Shown: positions 25,742 through 35,319, counted from the stretch's first letter. The stretch is DNA of 64,000 bases from Clostridia bacterium (GCA_017625755.1 JAGAKG010000071.1:1-64000), one strand, 5' to 3'. A program made the numbers and translations. The notes: a model not told the origin generated them from the letters alone.

Positions 25742-26953
25742 GTGAAAAAGATAAATGGCGGCGTCTGTGCCGCAAAGGGATATACCGCAAACGGAGTACA
25801 TTGCGGAATAAGAAAAAATAAGACCAAGAAGGACCTTGCCCTGATATACAGCGAGGTTCCCGCGGCGGCAGCGGCGGTTTATACCACCAACCTCGTTAAG
25901 GGCGCGCCGCTTACGGTTACAAAGGAAAATATTGCCGACGGCGTGGCACAGGCGGTTATCTGCAACAGCGGAAACGCCAATACCTGCAACGCCAACGGAA
26001 TAGAGATAGCGACAGAGATGTGCAGTCTTCTCGGCAAGGCGCTGAATATCCCCGCGAATAATGTGATAGTCGCGTCCACGGGAGTTATCGGTCAGCCTCT
26101 TGATATCGAGCCTATCGCGAACGGAATCCCCGCGCTTGTGAGCGGACTCGGCGATAATAGCCTGTTCGCTTGTGAGGGAATTATGACTACCGACACGAAG
26201 GTAAAGGAGATATCCTACGAGTTTGAGATTGGCGGAACTGTATGTCGAATCGGCGGAATCGCAAAGGGAAGCGGAATGATACACCCGAATATGGCAACAA
26301 TGCTCGTGTTCGTAACTACCGACTGCGCGATCTCCCCCGAAATGCTCTCGGCGGCGCTTTCCGAGGATGTAAAAACATCCTTCAATATGGTGAGCGTTGA
26401 CGGAGATACATCTACTAACGATATGGTGTCTATAATGGCGAACGGTCTTGCGGGAAATGCCGAGATAAAAGATTTCGGCAAGGATTATGATGTATTCTGC
26501 GAGGCGCTCCACGCGGTAACCTCTTACCTCTGCCGTATGATAGCGGCTGACGGAGAGGGTGCTACGAAGCTTCTCGAGTGCGTTGTTGACGGAGCGGTTG
26601 ACGAGGAGAACGCGAAGATAGTCGCTAAATCGGTAATCTGCTCGTCGCTCTTCAAGGCGGCTATGTTCGGAGCTGACGCAAACTGGGGACGCGTCCTCTG
26701 CGCCATAGGTTATAGCGGAGCGGATGTTGACATATCGAAGGTCGGCGTTTCCTTTGAATCCGAAAAGGGAAATATCGAGGTCTGCAGAAACGGAGCGGGC
26801 GTTGAATTCTCTGAGGAAAAGGCAAAGGAAATACTGCTTTGCTCCGAAATTCGTATTCTTATAAGCGCGGGCGAGGGGGACGGACACGCGGTTGCGTGGG
26901 GCTGCGACCTGACCTACGATTATGTAAAAATAAACGGCGATTACAGAACATAA
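25742..26953 (+). CDS. argJ: Bifunctional ornithine acetyltransferase / N-acetylglutamate synthase
   Basis: The enzyme transfers the acetyl group from acetylornithine to glutamate, closing the cyclic arginine pathway, and may also use acetyl-CoA. The autoprocessing site MATML with nucleophile Thr186 follows KGSGMIHPN. Further motifs are CNSGNAN and GADANWGRVLCAIGYSG. At 403 residues it is normal. The start is GTG at 25742 with GGAAGG about 6 bases upstream. The lack of argE or argA nearby fits the cyclic pathway. Confidence 0.95.
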   Translation: MKKINGGVCAAKGYTANGVHCGIRKNKTKKDLALIYSEVPAAAAAVYTTNLVKGAPLTVTKENIADGVAQAVICNSGNANTCNANGIEIATEMCSLLGKALNIPANNVIVASTGVIGQPLDIEPIANGIPALVSGLGDNSLFACEGIMTTDTKVKEISYEFEIGGTVCRIGGIAKGSGMIHPNMATMLVFVTTDCAISPEMLSAALSEDVKTSFNMVSVDGDTSTNDMVSIMANGLAGNAEIKDFGKDYDVFCEALHAVTSYLCRMIAADGEGATKLLECVVDGAVDEENAKIVAKSVICSSLFKAAMFGADANWGRVLCAIGYSGADVDISKVGVSFESEKGNIEVCRNGAGVEFSEEKAKEILLCSEIRILISAGEGDGHAVAWGCDLTYDYVKINGDYRT

Positions 26954-26968
26954 GGAGTAAGACAAGCA

Positions 26969-27841
26969 ATGGAACTCAGCATCACACAGCGCGCCGATGT
27001 CCTCACACAGGCGTTGCCCTATATAAAGAAATATTACAATAAGGTCGTCGTGGTAAAATACGGCGGAAACGCAATGATAAACGACGAGCTGAAGGACGCC
27101 GTAATGGGCGATATCGTTCTGCTCTCGCTTATCGGGATCAAGGTCGTTCTCGTTCATGGCGGCGGCCCCGAGATAACCGAAATGCTCTCGAGAGTGGGCA
27201 AAAAGACCGAATTTGTCGACGGTCTCCGCGTCACCGATAAGGAAAGCGTTGAGATAGTCCAGATGGTGCTTGCGGGTAAGATAAACAAGAACCTCGTAAA
27301 CCTTATTCAGAATAAGGGCGGCAAGGCGATAGGTCTTTGCGGTATCGACGGACATATGATAAAGGCGGAGAAGCTTGATGAGAGACTTGGATTTGTCGGC
27401 GAGATAACCGATATTGATGTTACCCCGATTCTCGATGTTCTTGAAAAGGGATATATCCCCGTAATTTCCACGGTGGGATATGATGCCGACGGAAACACAT
27501 ATAATATAAATGCCGACACAGCGGCGGCAAGAATAGCGGGACAGCTCGGAGCAGAGAGCCTTATATCTATGACGGATATCGAGGGAATACTCAGGGATAA
27601 GAACGACCCCTCGACCCTCATCTCCAAGATAAATGTCAGCGACGCACCTCAGCTTATGAGAGACGGAATTATCAGCGGCGGAATGATACCCAAGGTCAAC
27701 TGCTCGATAGAGGCTATCAGACGCGGTGTCAAGAAGGTGTTCATAATCGACGGAAGAATTCCACACGCAATACTTATAGAAACACTTACCGATGAAGGTA
27801 TCGGAACAATGTTCCTTTCGGGTAACAGCTATGATGACTAA
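26969..27841 (+). CDS. argB: Acetylglutamate kinase
   Basis: This amino acid kinase family enzyme phosphorylates N-acetylglutamate. The N-terminal VVVKYGGNAM, the nucleotide/substrate loop VLVHGGGPEI and the C-terminal SGGMIPKV are diagnostic. At 290 residues with an N-terminal helix (SITQRADVLTQALPYIKKYY) it resembles the hexameric, arginine-inhibited type. AAGGAG precedes the ATG. Its end overlaps argD by 11 bases. Confidence 0.95.
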   Translation: MELSITQRADVLTQALPYIKKYYNKVVVVKYGGNAMINDELKDAVMGDIVLLSLIGIKVVLVHGGGPEITEMLSRVGKKTEFVDGLRVTDKESVEIVQMVLAGKINKNLVNLIQNKGGKAIGLCGIDGHMIKAEKLDERLGFVGEITDIDVTPILDVLEKGYIPVISTVGYDADGNTYNINADTAAARIAGQLGAESLISMTDIEGILRDKNDPSTLISKINVSDAPQLMRDGIISGGMIPKVNCSIEAIRRGVKKVFIIDGRIPHAILIETLTDEGIGTMFLSGNSYDD

Positions 27842-28994
27842 GGATATAGATAAAGAGTTTATTGCCAATACATACGCAAGATTTCCGCTTACCCTCGTGG
27901 AGGGTAAAGGCTCTCTCGTTTACGACGAGGGGGGCAAGGAATATATAGACCTTGGAACAGGTATCGCGGTGAATACCTTCGGTATCGGAGACGAGGAGTG
28001 GATAGCGGCGGTCACGGCTCAGCTCGGAAAAATACAGCACACATCGAACCTGTATTTCAGCGAGCCCTGCGCAAATCTTGCAAAGCTTCTCTGCGAGAGA
28101 ACGGGAATGAAAAAGGTCTTTTTCTCAAACTCGGGAGCAGAGGCAAACGAGTGCGCTATCAAGGCGGCACGCAAGTACGGAGCTGACAAAAAAGGAGAGG
28201 AGTATACGACTGTAATCACTCTCAAAAACAGCTTCCACGGAAGAACGATAACTACACTTGCGGCAACGGGACAGGATACCTTCCATCAGGATTTCAAGCC
28301 TCTCACGGGCGGATTTGTATACGCCGAGCCTAACAGTATGGCAGACATCGAAAGACTTTGCGCCGAGAATAAGTGCTGCGCGGTTATGTTCGAGGTCGTT
28401 CAGGGCGAGGGCGGAGTTAATGCTCTCGACAAGGATTATCTTGCGGCGCTTGCCGAGTTCGCCGAGAAAAACGATATTCTGCTTATAGCCGACGAGGTTC
28501 AGATAGGAAACGGTAGAAGCGGAGAGCTTTACGGATATATGACATACGGTATCACTCCCGATATCGTGTCAACCGCAAAGGGACTCGCAGGCGGACTTCC
28601 TATCGGAGCGACGCTTCTCGGGGAAAAGGTCAAGGATACCTATACCCCCGGGCTTCACGGCTCGACCTTCGGCGGCAACCCGATATCCTGCGCGGCGGCT
28701 ATCAATGTCATTTCGCGGCTTGACGGCGATATGCTCGCGGGAGTCAAGGAAAGGAGCAAATATATATTTGACGAGCTGAACGGCGCTGAGGGAGTGCTGA
28801 GCGTTTCGGGACTCGGTCTTATGATAGGAGTTGAAACGGTACGCCCCGCGGCAGATGTCATCTCGGAATGTATGGAGCGCGGAGTTCTCGTTATAAAGGC
28901 GAAGAATAAGGTCAGAATGTTGCCCGCACTGAATATCCCGATGGATAAATTAAAAATTGCTATAAATACATTTAAGGAGGTATGCAGAAAATGA
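27831..28994 (+). CDS. argD: Acetylornithine aminotransferase
   Basis: This class III PLP aminotransferase converts N-acetylglutamate semialdehyde to acetylornithine. Seen are NSGAEANECAIKAARKYG, SFHGRT, IADEVQIGNGRSG and the PLP lysine in VSTAKGLAGG. The ATG at 27831 starts inside the end of argB and gives 387 residues. A longer reading back to 27792 would only add translated argB sequence. ATGA overlap with argF ties the two genes together. Confidence 0.95.
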   Translation: MMTKDIDKEFIANTYARFPLTLVEGKGSLVYDEGGKEYIDLGTGIAVNTFGIGDEEWIAAVTAQLGKIQHTSNLYFSEPCANLAKLLCERTGMKKVFFSNSGAEANECAIKAARKYGADKKGEEYTTVITLKNSFHGRTITTLAATGQDTFHQDFKPLTGGFVYAEPNSMADIERLCAENKCCAVMFEVVQGEGGVNALDKDYLAALAEFAEKNDILLIADEVQIGNGRSGELYGYMTYGITPDIVSTAKGLAGGLPIGATLLGEKVKDTYTPGLHGSTFGGNPISCAAAINVISRLDGDMLAGVKERSKYIFDELNGAEGVLSVSGLGLMIGVETVRPAADVISECMERGVLVIKAKNKVRMLPALNIPMDKLKIAINTFKEVCRK

Positions 28995-29893
28995 AGCATT
29001 TGCTTAAATTGATGGATCTCACCGAAAAAGAGATAGTAGAGATCCTCAATACAGCTGATCAGCTGAAATACGAAAAGAAAAACAGAATTCCTCACCACAT
29101 TCTCGAGGGTAAGACTCTCGGTATGATTTTTGAGAAATCCTCAACGAGAACGAGAGTTTCCTTTGAGGTTGGTATGTATGATCTCGGCGGAACAGCGCTC
29201 TTTCTCAGCTCCCGCGACCTTCAGATAGGCAGAGGCGAGCCGGTAGAGGATACCGCGAGAGTTCTTTCCCGTTACCTTGACGGAATTATGATAAGAACCT
29301 TTGAGCAGGAGGAGGTCGAGTCACTTGCTTCTGTCGGAACTATCCCCGTTATCAACGGACTTACCGACTACTGCCACCCTTGTCAGGTGCTTGCAGACCT
29401 TATGACTATTCGTGAGCATAAGGGAACGACTAAGGGACTCAAGCTCTGCTATATCGGAGACGGAAACAATATGACCAACTCGCTTATCGTCGGCGGAATA
29501 AAGATGGGAATGAGCGTTTCAGTTGCTTGTCCTAAGGGATACGAGCCCGACGAAAAGATAATGAAGTGGGCTGACGGAACGGGCAAGTTCCTCTGCACAG
29601 ACAATGTGCTTGAGGCGGCTGCGGGAGCAGATGTTCTTTATACCGATGTCTGGGCGTCTATGGGACAGGAGGAGGAAGCTGAGGCTCGTAAGCAGATATT
29701 CAGCGGATATCAGATAAACTCCACGGTTATGGGCGTTGCGAACAAGGACGCTATGGTGCTTCACTGTCTGCCCGCGCATCGCGAGGAGGAGATTACCGCA
29801 GAGGTATTTGAGGCTCACGCAAACGAGATTTTCGACCAGGCAGAGAACAGACTCCACGCGCAGAAGGCTGTGCTTGTTAAATGTCTTGCATAA
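28991..29893 (+). CDS. argF: Ornithine carbamoyltransferase
   Basis: The enzyme forms citrulline from ornithine and the carbamoyl phosphate made by the downstream carAB products. The carbamoyl phosphate motif KSSTRTRVSFE, HPCQVLADL, and the ornithine loop LHCLPAHR are all present. The start at 28991 (MKHLLKLMDLT) is chosen over 28982 because AAGGAGG (28974-28980) stands 10 bases before it but only 1 base before 28982. The protein is 300 residues. Confidence 0.95.
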   Translation: MKHLLKLMDLTEKEIVEILNTADQLKYEKKNRIPHHILEGKTLGMIFEKSSTRTRVSFEVGMYDLGGTALFLSSRDLQIGRGEPVEDTARVLSRYLDGIMIRTFEQEEVESLASVGTIPVINGLTDYCHPCQVLADLMTIREHKGTTKGLKLCYIGDGNNMTNSLIVGGIKMGMSVSVACPKGYEPDEKIMKWADGTGKFLCTDNVLEAAAGADVLYTDVWASMGQEEEAEARKQIFSGYQINSTVMGVANKDAMVLHCLPAHREEEITAEVFEAHANEIFDQAENRLHAQKAVLVKCLA

Positions 29894-29912
29894 ATAAAAA
29901 GGACGGGATTAT

Positions 29913-30986
29913 ATGAAGAAAGCATATTTGATTCTCGAGGACGGACACATTTTTGAGGGAACGGCGTTCGGCGCGGAAAAGAAATCCGTGGGAGAGCTTG
30001 TTTTCACAACGGGAGTTGTCGGATATATCGAAACGCTGACAGATCCCACCTATTGCGGACAGATAGTTATACAGACCTTTCCGCTTATAGGAAATTACGG
30101 AATTATTCCCGAAGATTTTGAGGGTAAGAGCTACCTTCGCGGCTATGTTGTAAGAGAGTGGTGCGATACCCCCTCGAACTTCAGATGCCAGTACGATATA
30201 GATAAATATCTCAAGGACGAGGGAATTCCCGCTATATGCGGAGTTGATACCCGTGAGCTTACGGCTATCATTCGCGAAAAAGGCGTTATGAACGCAACTA
30301 TTTGCTACGAGCTTCCCGCTGATATGGACGAGCTTAAAAACTATACCATAGTTAACGCAGTAGCTGAGGTCACCGATTCCGAGACCTATGTAGCAGAGGC
30401 GGTAGGCGATAAAAAATACGATGTAACGCTTATTAACTACGGCAAGAAGAACGGTATCGTCAAGGAGCTTTGCGAAAGAGGCTGCAGAGTGACGGTAGTG
30501 CCTCCCACAGTAAAGGCGGAGGAGATAGCGGCTACCTCGCCCGACGGTATAGTTCTCTCGAACGGCCCCGGGGACCCCGCGGAGAATACCGAGAGCATTG
30601 AGTGCATCAAGAAGCTCCTCGGAAAGTATCCGATATTCGGAGTATGCCTCGGTCATCAGCTTCTTGCTCTTGCCAACGGCGGAGTTACATTCAAGCTGAA
30701 ATACGGTCACAGAGGGGCAAATCAGCCTGTGAAATATCTGGACGGAACGCATACCTATATCACGAATCAGAATCACGGATATGCGGTAGCTCCCAACAGT
30801 ATCACTAACGGCAGGGTCACCTTTGTAAACGCCAACGACGGAACCTGCGAGGGAATAGAATATCCCGCGCTGAAGGCTTTCTCGGTTCAGTTCCACCCCG
30901 AGGCTTGTACGGGACCGATAAATACGGCGTTTATATTTGACAGATTCATTGAGATGATGGGAGGGGACGAAAATGCCGCTGAATAA
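29913..30986 (+). CDS. carA: Carbamoyl-phosphate synthase, small (glutaminase) subunit
   Basis: CarA hydrolyses glutamine and channels ammonia to CarB. The N-terminal CPSase_sm domain has FTTGVVGYIETLTDP. The class I amidotransferase domain has the catalytic cysteine in FGVCLGHQLLAL and His-Glu in QFHPEACTGP. The 357-residue length is normal. AAAGGA is upstream of the ATG. It overlaps carB by 14 bases, so translation of the two subunits is coupled. Confidence 0.96.
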   Translation: MKKAYLILEDGHIFEGTAFGAEKKSVGELVFTTGVVGYIETLTDPTYCGQIVIQTFPLIGNYGIIPEDFEGKSYLRGYVVREWCDTPSNFRCQYDIDKYLKDEGIPAICGVDTRELTAIIREKGVMNATICYELPADMDELKNYTIVNAVAEVTDSETYVAEAVGDKKYDVTLINYGKKNGIVKELCERGCRVTVVPPTVKAEEIAATSPDGIVLSNGPGDPAENTESIECIKKLLGKYPIFGVCLGHQLLALANGGVTFKLKYGHRGANQPVKYLDGTHTYITNQNHGYAVAPNSITNGRVTFVNANDGTCEGIEYPALKAFSVQFHPEACTGPINTAFIFDRFIEMMGGDENAAE

Positions 30987-33900
30987 GGATATAAAAAAGG
31001 TACTCGTAATAGGCTCAGGTCCTATCGTTATCGGACAAGCCGCAGAGTTTGACTATGCGGGCGCTCAGGCGTGCCATGTTCTCAAGGAGGCGGGAGTGAA
31101 TGTGGTTCTCGTAAACTCCAACCCCGCTACAATAATGACCGATAACGCAATGGCAGACGAGATATATCTCGAGCCGCTTACGGTAGATACCATAAAGAGA
31201 GTTATAGAAAAAGAAAAGCCCGACAGTCTCCTTGCGGGACTTGGCGGTCAGACAGGTCTGACTCTTGCTATGCAGCTCTCCCACGAGGGATTTCTGAAGG
31301 AGCATAATGTCAGACTCCTCGGAACAGACGCGAGAGCTATCGACAAGGCAGAGGACAGACAGATGTTCAAGGATACTATGGAGGAGATAGGTCAGCCCTG
31401 TATTCCCTCGGACATCGCAAACGATATAGACAGCGCGCTTATGATAGGAACCAAGATAGGATTTCCCGTCATAGTCCGTCCCGCGTTCACGCTCGGAGGA
31501 GCGGGAGGCGGCGTGGCGTATAGTGTGGACGAGCTTGCCGTTATCGCTAAAAACGGACTTGACGCGTCTCCGATATCGCAGATACTCGTTGAGAAATATA
31601 TCTTCGGTTGGAAAGAGATAGAGTTCGAGGCAATGCGCGACTCTGCAGGAAACGCTATCGCGGTCTGCAGTATGGAGAATGTTGACCCCGTGGGAATACA
31701 TACGGGAGACTCTATCGTCGTCGCTCCCGCACTCACACTCTCGCCTAAGGAATATCAGATGCTCAGAAACGCGTCTATGGAGATAGTTTCGGCTCTCGGT
31801 ATAGTGGGCGGATGTAACTGTCAGTTCGCGCTCGATCCCGTGTCTATGGAGTACGCGGTTATCGAGGTCAACCCCCGAGTTTCCCGTTCGTCGGCTCTCG
31901 CAAGTAAAGCGACGGGCTACCCGATAGCTAAAATAACCACGAAGATTGCCCTCGGATATACTCTTGACGAGATAACCAACGATATCACGGGCAAGACCTG
32001 CGCTTGTTTTGAACCTACCGTTGACTATGTCGTAGTCAAATTCCCCAAGTGGCCCTTTGAGAAGTTTACGGGAGCCAGCCGTAAGCTCGGAACACAGATG
32101 AAGGCTACGGGTGAGGTTATGTCGATAGCGCCCAGCTTTGAGATGGCGCTTATGAAGGCGGTCAGAGGCGCGGAGATATCTCTCGATACTCTCAACGCAG
32201 CTCCCATCAGCGACCTGCCTGTAATTGAAAGACTTAAAATATCCGACGACAGAAGAATCTTCACGGTGTTCGAGGCTATCAAGAGCGGAGTTCCGCTCGA
32301 GACTATTCACGATATAACGAGAATAGATTTCTTCTTCCTCAATAAGCTCAAGAACCTTGCCGACTTCGAGAACGATATTGCTGAGAACGGTATGGGTATC
32401 GAGGAGTATAAGAGAGGTAAGAAGCTCGGATATCCCGATAAGACGCTTGCGCGTCTTGGCGGAGAGATAGAGCATCCCGAGATGCTGGCAAGCTATAAGA
32501 TGGTCGATACCTGCGCCGCAGAGTTTGACGCGCAGACACCTTACTTCTATTCGACCTACGATAGCGCCTGCGAGGCTCGCAACTTCAAGAAGTCGGGCAA
32601 GGAGACCATAGTGGTTCTCGGCTCGGGACCTATACGCATAGGTCAGGGAATCGAGTTCGACTATTCCTCGGTTCACTGCGTATGGACGCTCAAGGAGCTT
32701 GGCTATGATGTTGTTATCATAAACAATAACCCCGAGACTGTTTCGACAGACTACGATACCGCAGACAGACTTTACTTTGAGCCTCTCACCCCCGAGGATG
32801 TTATGAACATCATCAAGGTAGAGAACCCGATAGGCGTCGTTGTTGCGTTCGGCGGACAAACGGCTATCAAGCTCACAAAGTTCCTCGACGATAACGGTAT
32901 AAGAATACTCGGAACCTCGGCAGAGGGAATAGACACGGCAGAGGACAGAGAAAAGTTCGATGCGCTCCTTGAAAAATTCAATATCAAGCGCCCTGTGGGT
33001 ACGAGTGTTATGACGCTGAAGGAAGCGATAGACGCGGCTAATATGATAGGCTATCCCGTGCTGCTTCGCCCGTCTTATGTCATAGGCGGACAGAATATGT
33101 GTATCGTATATAACGACAGAGAGGTCGAGACATATATGAACCGTATTCTCGCAAACGGAATAGAGAATTCTGTTCTGGTTGATAAGTATATGATGGGAAC
33201 AGAGCTTGAGGTCGATGTTATATCTGACGGATGTGATGTTCTTATCCCTGGTATAATGCAGCATGTTGAGCGCGCGGGCGTTCATAGCGGCGACTCTATC
33301 GCGGTTTACCCGCCGTACAGCATTAATGATAAAATGCTCAAGACGGTAGTTGAATCCTCTGAGAACCTCGCGTTGGCGCTTGGAACTAAGGGACTTGTAA
33401 ATATTCAGTACCTCATATACCATAACGAGCTTTATGTTATCGAGGTCAACCCCAGAGCGTCAAGAACAGTTCCTTATATCAGTAAGGTAACGGGCGTTCC
33501 TATGGTCGACCTTGCAACGAGGGTTATGCTTGGCACACCTCTGCGAGAGCTTGGCTTTGGTACGGGACTTTATAAGATTCCCCCGTACTATGCGGTAAAG
33601 GTTCCCGTATTCTCCTTCGAGAAGCTCACCGACGCGAACTCTTATCTCGGTCCTGAGATGAAGTCCACGGGCGAGGTGCTCGGTCTTGGAAAGAACCTCA
33701 ACGAAGCGATATTCAAGGGACTTACCTCGGCAGGCTTCAAGCTCAAATCTCCTCACGCAGGCTCTGATGTCGGCGTATTTATAAGCGTCGGAGAGCACGA
33801 CCTCTACGAGATAGTATCTCTTGCTAAGAAGCTTGACGATATCGGAATGAAGATATACGCGACAAAGGATACCGCAAAGGCTATCGAAGGACTCGGAACA

Positions 33901-35007
33901 AAGGTCACCGCAGTCGGCTCTATCAATGACAGCGACGATGTTTACAAGCTTATCGAGCAGGAAAAGATAAGCTATATCGTATACACGGGAACCCTCTTTG
34001 ATTCAACTCTTACCGATTATATAAACCTTCACAGAAAGGCTCTTCATTATTCGGTAGCTTGTCTGACCTCGCTTGATACCGCAAACGCTTTGGCTGATAT
34101 TATCGCGAGCCGTTATAATCAGCAGAACACGGAGCTTGTCGATATCAATAATATGTCGACAGAGCATAGACTTGTCAAGTTCTCCAAGATGGAAGGAACG
34201 GGAGACGACTATATTTATATCGAGAACTTCGATAACAGTATAAGCTGTCCCGAGTCGCTCTGTATCAAGATGTGCGACAGACATTACGGTGTCGGCGGAT
34301 ACGGACTCGTTCTTATTGAGCGTTCGGATGTTGCCGACGCTAAGATGAGAGTATTCAACCGCGACGGAAGTGAAGGACTTATGGCTGGTAACTGTATCCG
34401 TTGCGTGGCTAAATACCTCTATGACAATAAAATTGTCAAAAAAGAGAATATCACGATAGAAACAGGAAGCGGAGTCAAGTCAATGACTGTATACACGAGA
34501 AACGGAAAGGTTTCGACCGTCAGCGTTGATATGGGCAAGGCGAGCGTTCTTTCAAGAAATATTCCCACAACTATCCCCACAGAGCGAGTTATCGACTATC
34601 CCTTGACAGTTGGCGGCAAAGAGTATAAGATAACCTGCGTATCTATGGGTAACCCCCATTGCGTAGTCTTTACAGATTATGTCGACGGCGTTGATGTCAA
34701 GAAGATAGGACCGATGTTCGAGAATGCTCCCGAATTCCCCGAGAGAATAAACACAGAGTTTATTCGCGTTGTAAACCCCACGACTATCAAGATGAGAGTT
34801 TACGAGAGAGGAAACGGAGAGACCTGGGGCTGCGGAACAGGCGCTTGCGCGGCTGTTGTTGCGGCAGTTGAGAACGGAATATGCAAGATGGGTGAGGATA
34901 TAACGGTCAAGCTTCACGGCGGCGACCTTATAGTTAATTACACCGATGACGGCGTAACGCTTACAGGTAACGCAGACCTTATCTATCAGGGATATTTCAA
35001 GGATTAA
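30973..35007 (+). CDS. carB: Carbamoyl-phosphate synthase large subunit fused to a diaminopimelate epimerase (CarB-DapF fusion)
   Basis: Residues 1-1060 are a full CarB, with two ATP-grasp halves (N-terminal IGSGPIVIGQAAEFDY and central VLGSGPIRIGQGIEFDYSS) and a C-terminal MGS-like allosteric domain (GVFISVGEHD...). With no stop or frameshift the frame continues into residues 1061-1344, a complete DapF-like domain (VKFSKMEGTGDDYIYI, GNPHCVVFTD, RGNGETWGCGTGACAA). A free CarB is ~1060-1070 residues and a free DapF ~275-285, so both halves are whole. In the DapF half the usual first catalytic Cys (CGNG(I/A)RC) is replaced by AGNCIRC, with Ala1138, while the second catalytic Cys (CGTG) is kept. 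The internal Met at 34153 lacks a close ribosome binding site, so separate translation is unlikely. Confidence 0.9.
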   Translation: MPLNKDIKKVLVIGSGPIVIGQAAEFDYAGAQACHVLKEAGVNVVLVNSNPATIMTDNAMADEIYLEPLTVDTIKRVIEKEKPDSLLAGLGGQTGLTLAMQLSHEGFLKEHNVRLLGTDARAIDKAEDRQMFKDTMEEIGQPCIPSDIANDIDSALMIGTKIGFPVIVRPAFTLGGAGGGVAYSVDELAVIAKNGLDASPISQILVEKYIFGWKEIEFEAMRDSAGNAIAVCSMENVDPVGIHTGDSIVVAPALTLSPKEYQMLRNASMEIVSALGIVGGCNCQFALDPVSMEYAVIEVNPRVSRSSALASKATGYPIAKITTKIALGYTLDEITNDITGKTCACFEPTVDYVVVKFPKWPFEKFTGASRKLGTQMKATGEVMSIAPSFEMALMKAVRGAEISLDTLNAAPISDLPVIERLKISDDRRIFTVFEAIKSGVPLETIHDITRIDFFFLNKLKNLADFENDIAENGMGIEEYKRGKKLGYPDKTLARLGGEIEHPEMLASYKMVDTCAAEFDAQTPYFYSTYDSACEARNFKKSGKETIVVLGSGPIRIGQGIEFDYSSVHCVWTLKELGYDVVIINNNPETVSTDYDTADRLYFEPLTPEDVMNIIKVENPIGVVVAFGGQTAIKLTKFLDDNGIRILGTSAEGIDTAEDREKFDALLEKFNIKRPVGTSVMTLKEAIDAANMIGYPVLLRPSYVIGGQNMCIVYNDREVETYMNRILANGIENSVLVDKYMMGTELEVDVISDGCDVLIPGIMQHVERAGVHSGDSIAVYPPYSINDKMLKTVVESSENLALALGTKGLVNIQYLIYHNELYVIEVNPRASRTVPYISKVTGVPMVDLATRVMLGTPLRELGFGTGLYKIPPYYAVKVPVFSFEKLTDANSYLGPEMKSTGEVLGLGKNLNEAIFKGLTSAGFKLKSPHAGSDVGVFISVGEHDLYEIVSLAKKLDDIGMKIYATKDTAKAIEGLGTKVTAVGSINDSDDVYKLIEQEKISYIVYTGTLFDSTLTDYINLHRKALHYSVACLTSLDTANALADIIASRYNQQNTELVDINNMSTEHRLVKFSKMEGTGDDYIYIENFDNSISCPESLCIKMCDRHYGVGGYGLVLIERSDVADAKMRVFNRDGSEGLMAGNCIRCVAKYLYDNKIVKKENITIETGSGVKSMTVYTRNGKVSTVSVDMGKASVLSRNIPTTIPTERVIDYPLTVGGKEYKITCVSMGNPHCVVFTDYVDGVDVKKIGPMFENAPEFPERINTEFIRVVNPTTIKMRVYERGNGETWGCGTGACAAVVAAVENGICKMGEDITVKLHGGDLIVNYTDDGVTLTGNADLIYQGYFKD

Positions 35008-35028
35008 TATAAGTTTCTGATTTATGCA

Positions 35029-35062
35029 AAAATCGGCAGAGGATTGTTCCTCTGCCGATTTT
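35029..35062 (+). terminator. Terminator of the arginine superoperon
   Basis: AAAATCGGCAGAGGA (35029-35043) and TCCTCTGCCGATTTT (35048-35062) form a perfect 15-bp stem with a TTGT loop; the stem ends in the T-run. Confidence 0.85.
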
Positions 35063-35135
35063 GTGATGTAATGGGGTTAGAAAAGTTAGATATGTAAAAA
35101 TATGCCTCTTGGTTACAATGAAAAGAATATCGGTA

Positions 35136-35272
35136 AAAGCCTCCCTCCGAGATGGAGGGGGACCGCTTGCGGTGGAAGGAGCCTGCGTTAAAAAGAGTTA
35201 AGCTTTGCTAAATTGACATAACGCGCTCTCCCACAGTCGCTTCGAGCCAGCTCCATCTCGGAGAGCGGCTTT
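35136..35272. repeat. MITE/REP-like element with 22-bp terminal inverted repeats
   Basis: The left end (35136-35157, AAAGCC...CTCCGAGATGGAG) and right end (35251-35272, CTCCATCTCGGAG...GGCTTT) are inverted copies with few mismatches, enclosing ~93 bases without a gene. From memory, GC-rich sequences of the type 'CCTCCCTCCGAGATGGAGGG' are dispersed between genes of gut Clostridia, so this is probably a non-autonomous repeat. The remaining gene-free stretch 35063-35332 contains only this element and the terminator at 35290-35319. Confidence 0.7.
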
Positions 35273-35289
35273 CTTATATAACGATTGCT

Positions 35290-35319
35290 AAAAGAGGGCT
35301 GACTCATTTGAGTCAGCCC
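35290..35319 (-). terminator. Terminator of the amino acid ABC transporter operon
   Basis: On the minus strand GGGCTGACTC, an AAAT loop and GAGTCAGCCC are followed by TCTTTT. It lies 14 bases after the stop of the ATPase gene. Confidence 0.85.

Noticed and set aside
25592..27868. 758-codon open frame opposite argJ/argB
   Set aside because: It spans several coding genes and an intergenic region on the opposite strand, and the translation has no recognisable motif.
31015..33423. 802-codon open frame on the minus strand opposite carB
   Set aside because: It is antisense to a clear CarB, has low-complexity Arg/Ser/Tyr-rich translation and no ribosome binding site. Long antisense frames are common here because of codon bias (few stop complements).
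34130..34156. Internal translation start making a free DapF from the carB gene
   Set aside because: The Met at 34153 has no AGGAGG-like site at the right distance (GGAGC is about 17 bases away), so the fusion reading is favoured.
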